A stretch of 64,000 bases of DNA, from NCBI GenBank assembly GCA_040905685.1, contig JBBDRB010000070.1:44988-108987 (forward strand). Reading direction: 5' to 3'. This document shows, piece by piece, positions 17,625 to 26,667 of the stretch. The notes under the pieces are model-generated. The model was not told the DNA's origin. It saw nothing but the letters and a program-made list of their open reading frames with translations, and did no database searches. A program made the translations under genes and the position numbers. The stretch comes from JBBDMU01 sp040905685. Its GTDB lineage: Bacteria; Bacteroidota; Rhodothermia; Balneolales; Natronogracilivirgulaceae. The number at the start of each line of letters is the position of its first letter. Position 1 is the stretch's first letter.

Positions 17625-20600
17625 ATGAGTAAAGAAAATCAGCGGACGTATTGGAAGAGTCTCAATGAGCTGGCAAAGAACGAAGAGTTTGTAAAAGCTG
17701 CTGAAAGGGAGTTTCCCGAAGATGCATCCGAGTTGAAAGACGGTTTTTCCAGAAGAAATTTCCTTCAGATCATGGGCGCTTCCGTGGCCCTGGCCGGACT
17801 GGCTTCCTGCCGCAAACCCGTACAGCGTATATTACCCCACAGAAGCCAGCCTGAACAACTGGTGCCGGGAAATCCCCTGTATTATGCCACGTCCATGCCT
17901 TTTAAGGACAGTGTTTACGGTCTGCTGGTTGAGACCAATGAAGGGCGGCCTACTAAAATTGAAGGCAATCCCGACCATCCGGCCACCCTGGGCTCCACTA
18001 ATGTGTTTCATCAGGCGGCCACCCTCGAACTCTATGACCGCGACCGGTCGCGTCATATTCGCCGGAACGGCGATCAGGCGTCCCGCGAGGACTTTGCAGC
18101 CTTCTGCACCGAACAGTTTTCCGATACCGGCCAGCGAATTGCCTTTATAAGCGAAGCCTCATCCTCTCCCACCTATATGCGGCTGAAGCAGGCTGTTCTC
18201 GAACGGTTCCCTAATGCGGAGTGGGTAAACTATGAGCCCTTCAGCGATGAAAACAGCCTGTCGGGTCATGAAATTGCTTTTGGTGAAAAATTAAGAGCGT
18301 TCCATCATTACGATCAGGCCAAAGTGGTGCTGTCTGTCGATGAAGATTTTATGCAGCTTAGCGACAACAGCGTTGAGAATGTGAAACGGTTTTCCTCAGC
18401 CAGAAAAGTTACAGGCACCGGCGATGACATGAACCGCCTTTATTCGGTCGAATCGGCCTTTACGCTCACGGGCAGCAATGCCGATCACCGTTTGAGGATC
18501 AAAACCGGCCAAATACCCCTTTTTGTCAATGCCCTGGCGGCCCGGCTGTCGGAAAGTGTCGGCGGACTCGAAGCCTACCGCAACCATGTCAATGAATTTT
18601 CCCAGCATGCCTGGATCAGTGTCCTGGCCGACGAGCTGTTGAACAACCGCGGAGAATCCATAGTCGCTGCAGGAACAGACCACGATCCCGTTGTTCACAG
18701 CACGGTGGCGGCGATCAACCTGGCTTTGGATAATGCCGGCAGTACGGTAACCTACCACGCGTTGCCTCACGCCGAAACCGGCGACCAGAATGAGCGTTTT
18801 GCTGAAGTTACCCGCGGGCTTCATGCCGGTGAGTTTCATAGTGCGGTCATTCTGGGGGCCAATCCGGTGTTTACCGCACCCTCTGACCTGGACTTTGGCG
18901 GGGCACTGGATGGCGTGGCCGTATCGGTCAGCCTGTCATCCCATGTGGATGAAACGGCCCGCCGGTGCGACTGGCACGTAAATAAAGCCAACTTTCTGGA
19001 AGCCTGGGGAGACGGATATTCCTATACCGGGGCCCGTTCCGTCATCCAGCCCATGATCCGGCCCTTATTTGACGGCTTAAGTGAAGTCGAGGTCCTGAAT
19101 TTGATCCTGACCGGCGGATATGTTCCGGGCTATGATCTGGTTCGCGAAACCTGGCAGGAGTTCATCCCACAGAATTTTGACAATGGCTGGCAGACCGTAC
19201 TGCATGACGGGGTTCAGGAAAACACCTCCTTCCCGACGGTGCCTGTCAGCCTGAGCAACGGGTTTGCCGATGTGGCCGCCCGTGCGTTGGCTCAGCCTTC
19301 ACCCATTGATGAGGATGCGATCGAACTGGTATTGAAGGCAGATCCCAGGGTCTATGACGGTCGTTTCGCCAATAACGGATGGCTTCAGGAACTGCCGGAT
19401 TCCATGACCAAGATAACCTGGGATAACGTGGCCCAGATCAGTCCGGCCACGGCCCGGCGGATAGGCATACCCGCAGAGCGGAACTTTGGCGATCTGGATG
19501 CCCACAAGATCCGCATTCAGGCCGGCGGCAATTCCCTGGACATCCCCGCCTGGGTCGTTCCCGGACAGGCCGATAACAGTATTACGGTAACCCTGGGCTA
19601 TGGCCGGACGGAATTCGGCCGTGTAGCCAACGGTGTGGGTACGGATGCCTACCCGCTCAGAACAACCCAAAACCCGCTGTTTTACAGCCGCGTTCAGGTA
19701 GAACCTACCGGAGACCGCTATGCCATCGCCAGCACCCAGGATCACTCCAGTATGGAAGGCCGGGCCCTGGTCAGGGAAGCCAGCCTGGCCGAATACCGTG
19801 ATCATCCGACGTTTGCCCCCGATATGGTATACACCCCCGGAGAGGTGGATGATGAGGGCATATCCCGCTATACATTATTTGATCCCCAGGATTACCCGGA
19901 CCATGAGCCTCAGTGGGGCATGTCCATCGATTTGAATACCTGCATTGGCTGCCACGCCTGCACCATAGCCTGCCAGGCAGAAAACAACATTCCGGTCATT
20001 GGCAAACGGGAGGTGCACCGCGAACGGGAGATGCACTGGATCCGCGTGGACCGGTACTTTTCCGGCAGCGACGAGGTGAATCCCCAGGTCCTGCACCAGC
20101 CGGTTCCCTGTATGCATTGCGAACTGGCCCCCTGTGAACAGGTTTGTCCGGTGGCCGCCACGACCCATAGTGACGACGGGCTGAATCAGATGACCTACAA
20201 CCGCTGCATCGGAACCCGGTATTGTGCAAACAACTGTCCGTACAAAGTCAGAAGGTTCAATTTCTTTAATTATACCCAGGAATTTCTGACGACCGGCGAA
20301 GATCCTGAAGTGGTTCAGATGGCCATGAATCCGGACGTTACCATCCGCTTCCGCGGGGTCATGGAAAAATGCACCTACTGCGTTCAGCGCATTCAGCGGG
20401 GCAAGATCGAAACCAAACGGTTAACCGATACCAAACAGCCGCCGGACGGTACCGTGAAGACGGCTTGCCAGCAAGCCTGCCCGGCCAATGCTATTGAATT
20501 TGGAAATCTCATGGATAGCCAAAGCCAAATCAGTCAATCCAAGCAAAATGAGCGCAATTACTTGTTGCTGGGGGAACTCAACACGCGTCCCCGTACTTCA

Positions 20601-20642
20601 TATCTTGCAAAACTACGAAACCCTAATCCGGATATGGCTTAA
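17625..20642 (+). CDS. actB: Alternative complex III subunit ActB, molybdopterin-enzyme-like plus iron-sulfur protein
   Basis: Large peripheral subunit of alternative complex III (1005 aa), a fusion of a catalytically silent molybdopterin-oxidoreductase-like domain (about 70-740) and a ferredoxin-like domain (about 760-980). A Tat motif SRRNFLQ (42-48) runs into a hydrophobic stretch and LASC, so C62 may be lipidated; the mature protein faces the periplasm. The Fe-S ligands are CIGCHACTIAC, CMHCELAPCEQVC, CIGTRYCANNC and CTYC..CQQAC. Thr in the third motif replaces one Cys, fitting the one [3Fe-4S] plus three [4Fe-4S] centres known for this subunit. It lies between actA and actC. Confidence 0.95.
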   Translation: MSKENQRTYWKSLNELAKNEEFVKAAEREFPEDASELKDGFSRRNFLQIMGASVALAGLASCRKPVQRILPHRSQPEQLVPGNPLYYATSMPFKDSVYGLLVETNEGRPTKIEGNPDHPATLGSTNVFHQAATLELYDRDRSRHIRRNGDQASREDFAAFCTEQFSDTGQRIAFISEASSSPTYMRLKQAVLERFPNAEWVNYEPFSDENSLSGHEIAFGEKLRAFHHYDQAKVVLSVDEDFMQLSDNSVENVKRFSSARKVTGTGDDMNRLYSVESAFTLTGSNADHRLRIKTGQIPLFVNALAARLSESVGGLEAYRNHVNEFSQHAWISVLADELLNNRGESIVAAGTDHDPVVHSTVAAINLALDNAGSTVTYHALPHAETGDQNERFAEVTRGLHAGEFHSAVILGANPVFTAPSDLDFGGALDGVAVSVSLSSHVDETARRCDWHVNKANFLEAWGDGYSYTGARSVIQPMIRPLFDGLSEVEVLNLILTGGYVPGYDLVRETWQEFIPQNFDNGWQTVLHDGVQENTSFPTVPVSLSNGFADVAARALAQPSPIDEDAIELVLKADPRVYDGRFANNGWLQELPDSMTKITWDNVAQISPATARRIGIPAERNFGDLDAHKIRIQAGGNSLDIPAWVVPGQADNSITVTLGYGRTEFGRVANGVGTDAYPLRTTQNPLFYSRVQVEPTGDRYAIASTQDHSSMEGRALVREASLAEYRDHPTFAPDMVYTPGEVDDEGISRYTLFDPQDYPDHEPQWGMSIDLNTCIGCHACTIACQAENNIPVIGKREVHREREMHWIRVDRYFSGSDEVNPQVLHQPVPCMHCELAPCEQVCPVAATTHSDDGLNQMTYNRCIGTRYCANNCPYKVRRFNFFNYTQEFLTTGEDPEVVQMAMNPDVTIRFRGVMEKCTYCVQRIQRGKIETKRLTDTKQPPDGTVKTACQQACPANAIEFGNLMDSQSQISQSKQNERNYLLLGELNTRPRTSYLAKLRNPNPDMA

Positions 20643-20667
20643 GCCTCAGTGGAGAATTAGTTAGCAG

Positions 20668-22092
20668 ATGAGTCAAACCTATAAATATAAACCGGAAGCC
20701 GCTCTTGTACAGGGAGACCATAGCTTCGGGAGCATAACAAAACTGATCACTGACATCCCCCAGCGAAAAACCCCCCTGTGGTGGTACATTGCTTTCGGCA
20801 TATCCAATATGGTGCTGGCTTTGCTGCTTGGGGTGGTAACCTACCTCATCGTGGAAGGGACCGGAGTCTGGGGGTTGAATAAAGCCGCCGGCTGGGGCTG
20901 GGCCATCGTTAACTTTGTCTGGTGGGTCGGTATCGGTCATGCAGGCACGCTGATCTCGGCCATATTGTTTTTGTTCCGCCAGGGCTGGAGAACGGCAATT
21001 AATCGTTTCGCTGAAGCTATGACCATCTTTGCCGTCATGTGTGCGGGTATTTTTCCCGCCATCCACGTCGGGCGGATCTGGGTGGTCTACTGGATGTTCC
21101 CCATCCCCAATTCCATGCAGCTATGGCCTCAGTTCTTCAGCCCCCTGTTGTGGGATGTGTTTGCTGTGGGAACCTATATGACCGTTTCCATTTTGTTCTG
21201 GTACGTTGGTCTGGTTCCCGATCTGGCTACCCTGCGTGATAAAGTGTCCGGTAAATGGGCTAAATTTACCTATGGGTTGTTTGCCCTGGGCTGGACGGGC
21301 GGGAACAGACAGTGGCAGAATTACGAGAAGTCGTATATGATCCTGGCCGGACTGGCAACCCCGCTGGTGCTGTCGGTGCATACCATTGTGTCGTTTGATT
21401 TCGCCGTTTCCATCATCCCGGGGTGGCACACGACTATTTTCCCGCCCTACTTTGTGGCCGGGGCTGTTTTTTCCGGATTTGCCATGGTGATGACGCTCAT
21501 GATCATAGCGCGTAAGCTCTATGGATTGCAGGACATCATGACCGTCAACCATATCGAGAAGATGAACATTATCATCCTGGTTACGGGAAGCATCGTCGGG
21601 TTTGCCTACATTATGGAGTTTTTTATAGCCTGGTACGGGGGTGTAGAATACGAGAAGTTTGCCTTCATTAACCGGGCTACCGGGCCGTATGCATGGGCCT
21701 ACTGGATCATGACACTGTGTAATGTGATATCGCCCCAGTTCTTCTGGGTCAGGAAACTGAGGAGAAGCGTTGTGGTTTCCTTCATCTTGTCTATCATCGT
21801 GAATATCGGGATGTGGTTCGAACGTTTTGTCATTACCGTAACTTCCCTGGCCCAGGATTACATCCCCGGCGCCTGGGCCTATTATACACCAACCGTTATT
21901 GATGTATTAACGTTTGTAGGCACGTTCGGCCTTTTCTTCACCTTCTTCCTGTTGTTCCTCCGGTTTCTGCCCATGGTGGCCATAGCCGAATTAAAAGGGG
22001 TGATGCCACAGGCTAATCCGGCCTATTATGATGAACAAATGAAAGAACTCGACAAGGAACCTGGTGAACAGCAAACGGGTAAGGAGCGTTGA
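20668..22092 (+). CDS. actC: Alternative complex III subunit ActC, NrfD-like quinol-binding membrane protein
   Basis: NrfD/PsrC-family integral membrane subunit of 474 residues with about ten helices. It provides one of the quinol-binding sites of alternative complex III and docks to the iron-sulfur part of ActB. Family features include the WWYIAFGISN start of helix 1, the GIGHAGTLISAILFLFRQGWR segment and conserved His and acidic residues within helices (VGIGHAG, SVHTIVSFDF). Its stop (22090-22092) precedes the actD ATG by one base. It is clearly distinct from the second NrfD-like subunit ActF in this operon. Confidence 0.95.
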   Translation: MSQTYKYKPEAALVQGDHSFGSITKLITDIPQRKTPLWWYIAFGISNMVLALLLGVVTYLIVEGTGVWGLNKAAGWGWAIVNFVWWVGIGHAGTLISAILFLFRQGWRTAINRFAEAMTIFAVMCAGIFPAIHVGRIWVVYWMFPIPNSMQLWPQFFSPLLWDVFAVGTYMTVSILFWYVGLVPDLATLRDKVSGKWAKFTYGLFALGWTGGNRQWQNYEKSYMILAGLATPLVLSVHTIVSFDFAVSIIPGWHTTIFPPYFVAGAVFSGFAMVMTLMIIARKLYGLQDIMTVNHIEKMNIIILVTGSIVGFAYIMEFFIAWYGGVEYEKFAFINRATGPYAWAYWIMTLCNVISPQFFWVRKLRRSVVVSFILSIIVNIGMWFERFVITVTSLAQDYIPGAWAYYTPTVIDVLTFVGTFGLFFTFFLLFLRFLPMVAIAELKGVMPQANPAYYDEQMKELDKEPGEQQTGKER

Positions 22093-22093
22093 T

Positions 22094-22636
22094 ATGAGCA
22101 AAGAAAAACAAAGCATCTATGGCCTGCTGGCCGAGTTTGAAAATCCGGCCATGCTTATGCGGGCCGCCGGCAAAGTCGCCGACGCCGGTTATCAAAACTA
22201 TGATGCCTACAGCCCCTTTCCCATCCATGGTATGGATCAGGCCATGAAGCTTAAGGAGTCCAGGCTGGGATGGATCGTGCTGATCCATGGCTTGTTCGGA
22301 TTTTTGGGAGGCCTTGCCCTGCAGGTATTCACCCAGAGCATATTTTACGCCCATAATGTATCGGGAAAACCATTTGCCAACCTGCCGGCTTTTGTCCCGG
22401 TTACCTTCGAACTGACCATTTTGTTGTCGGCTTTCGGAGCCTTCTTTGGGATGTTTTATTTAAACAGATTGCCCAAGCTTCATAAATCGCTATTCAATTC
22501 CGATAATTTTGCCAAAGCAACCGACGACGGTTTCTTTATCTGCATCGAATCCGGGGACGATCTTTTTTCGGAAAGCGAAACGGAGAAGCTGTTGCGGAAT
22601 GCCGGAGCTATTCAAATCGAGAAAGTCGAACCTTAA
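22094..22636 (+). CDS. actD: Alternative complex III subunit ActD (DUF3341)
   Basis: DUF3341 membrane subunit (180 aa) of alternative complex III. A soluble N-terminal part (YGLLAEFENPAMLMRAAGKVADAGYQNYDAYSPFPIHGMDQAM) is typical; two transmembrane helices follow (about 65-85 and 100-125), then a soluble C-terminus. It has no known cofactor and is structural. I chose ATG 22094, one base after the actC stop, because AAGGAG (22081-22086) lies 7 bases upstream; an in-frame ATG at 22064 would overlap actC by 29 bases. Confidence 0.93.
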   Translation: MSKEKQSIYGLLAEFENPAMLMRAAGKVADAGYQNYDAYSPFPIHGMDQAMKLKESRLGWIVLIHGLFGFLGGLALQVFTQSIFYAHNVSGKPFANLPAFVPVTFELTILLSAFGAFFGMFYLNRLPKLHKSLFNSDNFAKATDDGFFICIESGDDLFSESETEKLLRNAGAIQIEKVEP

Positions 22637-22648
22637 CTGAGCTATATT

Positions 22649-23257
22649 GTGAGAAATTATAAGCTGATCTTATTCGTATTTATGGCTGCTTTTTTAAGCT
22701 CCTGCCGGGGACAACCTTTCGAAGAGCCGCCTATATATATCCAGTATAACATGTACTGGCAGGAGAAATTTGAAGCCCAGGAGGTTAACCCCCTGTTTGC
22801 CGATAACCGGTCCGACCGCCTGCCCCCCGAAGGAACCGTATCGCGCGGTAACCTGCAAATGGATACCGAATATCATTTCGGGGTCGATGAAAACGGAGAC
22901 TTTATTGAAAACAACCCGGTGGAATTATCCCGCTCGTTTCTCAAACGGGGCCAGGAGCGGTTTGAAATATATTGCACCCCCTGCCACGGCGCACTGGGTG
23001 AAGGGGGCGTTACCGGGAATTTCGGCCTGATGCCCATATCGCTGCAATCCGATGCGGTCAGAAATTATCCGGACGGCCAGATCTATAACGCGATTTACAA
23101 TGGCATCCGGACCATGCCTTCCTACCGGTATCAGGTTGCCGTCGATGACCGGTGGGCCATTGTAGCCTATGTGCGCGCACTGCAGAGAAGCCAGCATGCG
23201 ACGGAGCAGGATCTACGAACGCTGAACATTGACGTCAACACGCTTACCGCTGATTAA
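22649..23257 (+). CDS. actE: Alternative complex III subunit ActE, monoheme cytochrome c lipoprotein
   Basis: Periplasmic cytochrome c subunit (202 aa) that passes electrons from alternative complex III to the oxidase or a soluble carrier. The N-terminus is a lipoprotein signal with LSSC (C19). One heme site CTPCH (about residue 108) is followed by methionines in GLMPIS and IRTMPSYRYQV, the latter the likely axial ligand. It starts at GTG 22649, 12 bases after actD; no ATG fits better because the signal peptide begins here. Confidence 0.93.
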   Translation: MRNYKLILFVFMAAFLSSCRGQPFEEPPIYIQYNMYWQEKFEAQEVNPLFADNRSDRLPPEGTVSRGNLQMDTEYHFGVDENGDFIENNPVELSRSFLKRGQERFEIYCTPCHGALGEGGVTGNFGLMPISLQSDAVRNYPDGQIYNAIYNGIRTMPSYRYQVAVDDRWAIVAYVRALQRSQHATEQDLRTLNIDVNTLTAD

Positions 23258-23274
23258 AATATTAAAAGAAAAAT

Positions 23275-24456
23275 ATGCAGCAGACTACGCTCACAGATGA
23301 CCTGAAATTCCCTGAAACCTCCGGTATAAACAAAACGTTTTTCGCGGCCGGTGTCATCGGATTGCTGATAAGCGCTATTGGGTTATTTACTAATCCCGAA
23401 CAGTTTTTCTTTTCTTATCTGGTGAGTTTTACCTTTATAGCCAGTATATCGCTGGGGACCCTGTTCTTTGTAATGCTTCAGTTCATTACCCGCTCCAGCT
23501 GGAGTGTGGTCTTTCGCCGTGTACCGGAAACCATTGCCGCCAACATGTATCTGCTGCCCATCATATTCATACCGGTGCTGTTCGGCCTGGAGCACCTGTA
23601 CGAATGGCTGGATCCGCAGATGATCGCAGAGGATGAGCTGACCCGGCATAAACGCCCCTACCTGAACGCCCCCTTTTTCATCATCAGAAATATTATTTAT
23701 TTCGCCACCTGGGCGTTTCTGGGTCACAAGATCTATAAGAACTCCATTGCCATGGATGAAAGCGCAGACTGGGATATTGATGTAAAACAACGGACCATTA
23801 GTGCTCCCGGGATACTGATCTTCGCCTTTACCGGGGCCTTTGCTTCTTTTGACTGGCTTATGTCCCTCGACTCCCATTGGTTCTCGACCATGTTTGGCGT
23901 ATACTTCTTTGCCATGGGTTTCCAGGCGGCCCTGGCTGTTATCATCCTGATCTGCGTGTACCTGCATCGTGCCGGACTGCTGACCAATACCATTAATAAG
24001 GCCCATTTTAATGATTTGGCCTTGTTGTTATTTGGTTTCTCCGTATTTTACGCTTATATCTCATTCAGTCAGTTTTTCCTTATTTATTACGCTAATATTC
24101 CTGAAGAAACCATGTGGTATTATTATCGCCTTCAGGGCAACTGGTCATTTTTCACCTACCTGTTCCTGGTAGGACGTTTCGCCATACCGTTTCTGCTGCT
24201 GCTCGGCAAAAGCGCCAAAACCAACATTCCCTTATTAACGGCCATATCGGCCGGACTGATCCTGCTGCATTTTCTGGAACTTCACTGGATCGCCATGCCG
24301 GTGCTGCATGATAGCATGAGTTTTCACTGGCTGGATGTGGCGACACTGGCCGGCCTTGGAGGAATCGCTGTCGGGTTGTTCTTCCATCAGTTCAGGAAAA
24401 ACAGCATGGTTCCCAAAAATGATCCCCTTGTCTTAGAATCTTTAAATAAACATTGA
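23275..24456 (+). CDS. actF: Alternative complex III subunit ActF, second NrfD-like membrane protein
   Basis: Second large membrane subunit of alternative complex III (393 aa), about ten helices, distantly related to ActC. In known complexes it packs beside ActC and offers a proton path rather than a well-defined quinol site. Recognisable segments are SRSSWSVVFRRVPETIAANMYLLP-like early loops and the FDWLMSLDSHWFSTMFGVYFFAMGFQ motif typical of ActF. Its position after actE and before the small membrane protein and SCO gene is the usual order in this phylum. Confidence 0.93.
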   Translation: MQQTTLTDDLKFPETSGINKTFFAAGVIGLLISAIGLFTNPEQFFFSYLVSFTFIASISLGTLFFVMLQFITRSSWSVVFRRVPETIAANMYLLPIIFIPVLFGLEHLYEWLDPQMIAEDELTRHKRPYLNAPFFIIRNIIYFATWAFLGHKIYKNSIAMDESADWDIDVKQRTISAPGILIFAFTGAFASFDWLMSLDSHWFSTMFGVYFFAMGFQAALAVIILICVYLHRAGLLTNTINKAHFNDLALLLFGFSVFYAYISFSQFFLIYYANIPEETMWYYYRLQGNWSFFTYLFLVGRFAIPFLLLLGKSAKTNIPLLTAISAGLILLHFLELHWIAMPVLHDSMSFHWLDVATLAGLGGIAVGLFFHQFRKNSMVPKNDPLVLESLNKH

Positions 24457-24502
24457 CCAGCAGCGTTTAATGAGCATTACCGCCTGCTTAAACCATAACA
24501 GC

Positions 24503-24853
24503 ATGTCCCAGAAAAAAGAAGAACCACCGCAAAAATTCTCAGCCTTCGACGAGGCGGCCGATCACGGGGCGATGTATGATAAGCTCAACATCAGGAATAT
24601 ATCTTTCTGGACCGTATTGGGACTTAGTGTTCTTGTCGTAGTCATCAGTGGCGTCATTGCTTTGTATAATTATAATAAGTTCCGTTTTCAGGAAAGCGCC
24701 TCGATCCAGAGTGAATTTGCCGAATTCCAGGAGATACGGGTGAATAATCTGGCCCGGCTCAATACCCACGGGATTGTCGATCAGCAGGAAGGAATCTATC
24801 ACATCTCCATTGACAGTGCCATAACACTGATGCTGGAGGAAAACGAGGAATAA
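24503..24853 (+). CDS. Small single-helix membrane protein of the act/cox operon
   Basis: Protein of 116 residues that I cannot assign to a named family. A polar N-terminus (KFSAFDEAADHGAMYDKLNIRN) precedes one transmembrane helix (SFWTVLGLSVLVVVISGVIAL, about 36-56), followed by a soluble tail ending in a conserved-looking IYHISIDSAITLMLEE. No heme or metal motif is present. Its place between actF and the SCO gene suggests a small accessory or linker subunit of the ACIII-caa3 assembly; that is inference from context. I prefer ATG 24503 since the segment from an earlier in-frame ATG (24470) does not look coded, but neither start has a clear ribosome site. Confidence 0.8.
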   Translation: MSQKKEEPPQKFSAFDEAADHGAMYDKLNIRNISFWTVLGLSVLVVVISGVIALYNYNKFRFQESASIQSEFAEFQEIRVNNLARLNTHGIVDQQEGIYHISIDSAITLMLEENEE

Positions 24854-24857
24854 AGCC

Positions 24858-25709
24858 ATGATGAATTCAGACAACAAATGCCGCTCTAACGTCTCTTTTA
24901 CCGTGCTTTTAACCGTAATATCGGTGTTGCTGTTTGGCCGTGACGGTATGGGCCAGGTCAATGAAAGACCATCGGTCCTTGACGGGGTGGGCCTTACCGA
25001 GAAACTCGGCGATGTTGTTTCCGGTGATATTCTCCTGATAAATGAAGAAGGAAAGGAAGTCTCCCTGTCGGCGTATCTGAACAACGGCAAACCGGTCATC
25101 CTGAACCTGGTCTACTATGAATGTCCCATGCTGTGCAATTTAATTCTGAACGGTTTGCAGAAAGGCGTCAGTGAGCTGAGCTGGAAACCGGGCGAGGATT
25201 ATGATATCCTGAGCGTAAGCATATCCCCCGATGAGACGCATGAAGTGGCTTCGATGAAGAAAGACAACTACATGAAAGCCCTGGGTATGCCCGGGGCCGA
25301 AGCCGGCTGGAATTTTATGACCGCCCGGGAAAGCCAGGTAAAAAAACTGGCCGATGAAGTCGGCTTCGGTTATGAGTATGATGAAGAGTCCGGCGAATAC
25401 CTCCATGCGTCAACGCTTATCTTCCTTTCGGAAAGCGGGACGATTTCCCGCTACCTGGGAGGCATTGATTATCCGGAGCTCATGCTTAGAAATGCCCTGT
25501 ATGATGCGGCCGACGGCCGCATCGGATCGGCTGTTGACCGTATGGTATTGTATTGCTTTAAATACGACCCGGATAAAGATTCCTATGTGCCTTTTGCGCA
25601 AAACATCATGAAACTCGGCGGACTGGCAACCATACTGGTCCTGGGTTCTTTTCTGGGAATTTTTTGGGTCCGGGAAAAAAAATATACCAACCCTAATATT
25701 GAACCTTAG
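24858..25709 (+). CDS. SCO1/SenC-family copper chaperone
   Basis: Thioredoxin-fold SCO protein (283 aa) that delivers copper to the CuA site of oxidase subunit II. A signal-anchor or signal peptide occupies about 13-32. The copper-binding CPMLC (C89, C93) is present, and the distal His ligand is probably that in GEYLHASTL. A second hydrophobic helix near the C-terminus (LGGLATILVLGSFLGIFWV) suggests a membrane-anchored form, as in several Bacteroidota homologues. It lies 4 bases after the small membrane protein and just before the subunit II gene it would serve. Confidence 0.92.
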   Translation: MMNSDNKCRSNVSFTVLLTVISVLLFGRDGMGQVNERPSVLDGVGLTEKLGDVVSGDILLINEEGKEVSLSAYLNNGKPVILNLVYYECPMLCNLILNGLQKGVSELSWKPGEDYDILSVSISPDETHEVASMKKDNYMKALGMPGAEAGWNFMTARESQVKKLADEVGFGYEYDEESGEYLHASTLIFLSESGTISRYLGGIDYPELMLRNALYDAADGRIGSAVDRMVLYCFKYDPDKDSYVPFAQNIMKLGGLATILVLGSFLGIFWVREKKYTNPNIEP

Positions 25710-25724
25710 TTCTGAATAATATTC

Positions 25725-26666
25725 ATGGAGACATTTTCTGAAATATTTATGCCTCAAAGGCGGTCAACCTTTGCGGCGGATGTGGATACGTTATTTCACT
25801 TCATTCATATCACCGGCTTTATCCTGCTGGCCGGCATCACCATTGCCATCATTTATTTTTGCATACGGTACCGGCGAAAAAGCGATGATGAAGTCACGCC
25901 CATTATCACCCACAATGCGAACCTGGAAATTACCTGGTCGGTGATCCCTTTAATCCTGATCCTTATCGTGTTCAGCTGGGGTTTCAGAGGGTATCTCACC
26001 CTGTACACGCCACCAAGCGATGCCTATACCATCAATGTTACGGCTACGTCCTGGGCCTGGCAATTCAGCTATCCCAACGGCGGGGTTTCTATCGAAGATC
26101 TGTACGTGCCGTCAAACCGGCCGGTAAAATTGGTTATGATGTCTGAGGATGTGATCCATTCTTTTGCCGTGCCGGATTACCGGGTAAAAATGGATGTCGT
26201 TCCCAACCGCTACACCACCGTATGGTTTGAAGCCCGGGAGCCGGGTACCTCGGTCATATACTGCACGGAATATTGCGGTGCAGGCCATTCCTCTATGCTG
26301 GGCAATGTAATCGCCCTGGAAGAGGAAGAGTGGGAAGAATGGCTGGAGAGCGGACTCGAAGTGGATGAGGATATGCCCCTGGCCGAGCTCGGCGAGCAAA
26401 CGTTCAATCAGTCCGGCTGTGATGCCTGCCATTCGGTAGACGGAACGCCGCTTATAGGCCCGACCATGCAGGGTTTGTTTGGTTCGGAACGGCAGTTTCA
26501 GGACGGATCATCAACGGAAGCAGATGAGGACTATATCCGCGAGTCTATTATTGATCCCCAGGCACGGATAACCGAAGGATTTCCTCCGACCATGCCGAAT
26601 ATGGCGGGTGCTTTGAGTGAACGGCAAATTGAAGGACTAATCGCATATATCAAGGAATTGCAATAA
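25725..26666 (+). CDS. coxB: caa3-type cytochrome c oxidase subunit II with fused cytochrome c
   Basis: Subunit II of the heme-copper oxidase (313 aa). Two transmembrane helices (about 22-45 and 65-85) precede the cupredoxin domain with the aromatic patch ATSWAWQFSYP and the CuA motif YCTEYCGAGHSSM. A C-terminal cytochrome c domain follows with CDACH and a likely Met ligand in TMPNMAG, making this a caa3 oxidase. Such an oxidase can take electrons directly from alternative complex III. It starts 16 bases after the SCO gene and ends 1 base before subunit I. Confidence 0.96.
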   Translation: METFSEIFMPQRRSTFAADVDTLFHFIHITGFILLAGITIAIIYFCIRYRRKSDDEVTPIITHNANLEITWSVIPLILILIVFSWGFRGYLTLYTPPSDAYTINVTATSWAWQFSYPNGGVSIEDLYVPSNRPVKLVMMSEDVIHSFAVPDYRVKMDVVPNRYTTVWFEAREPGTSVIYCTEYCGAGHSSMLGNVIALEEEEWEEWLESGLEVDEDMPLAELGEQTFNQSGCDACHSVDGTPLIGPTMQGLFGSERQFQDGSSTEADEDYIRESIIDPQARITEGFPPTMPNMAGALSERQIEGLIAYIKELQ

Positions 26667-26667
26667 T

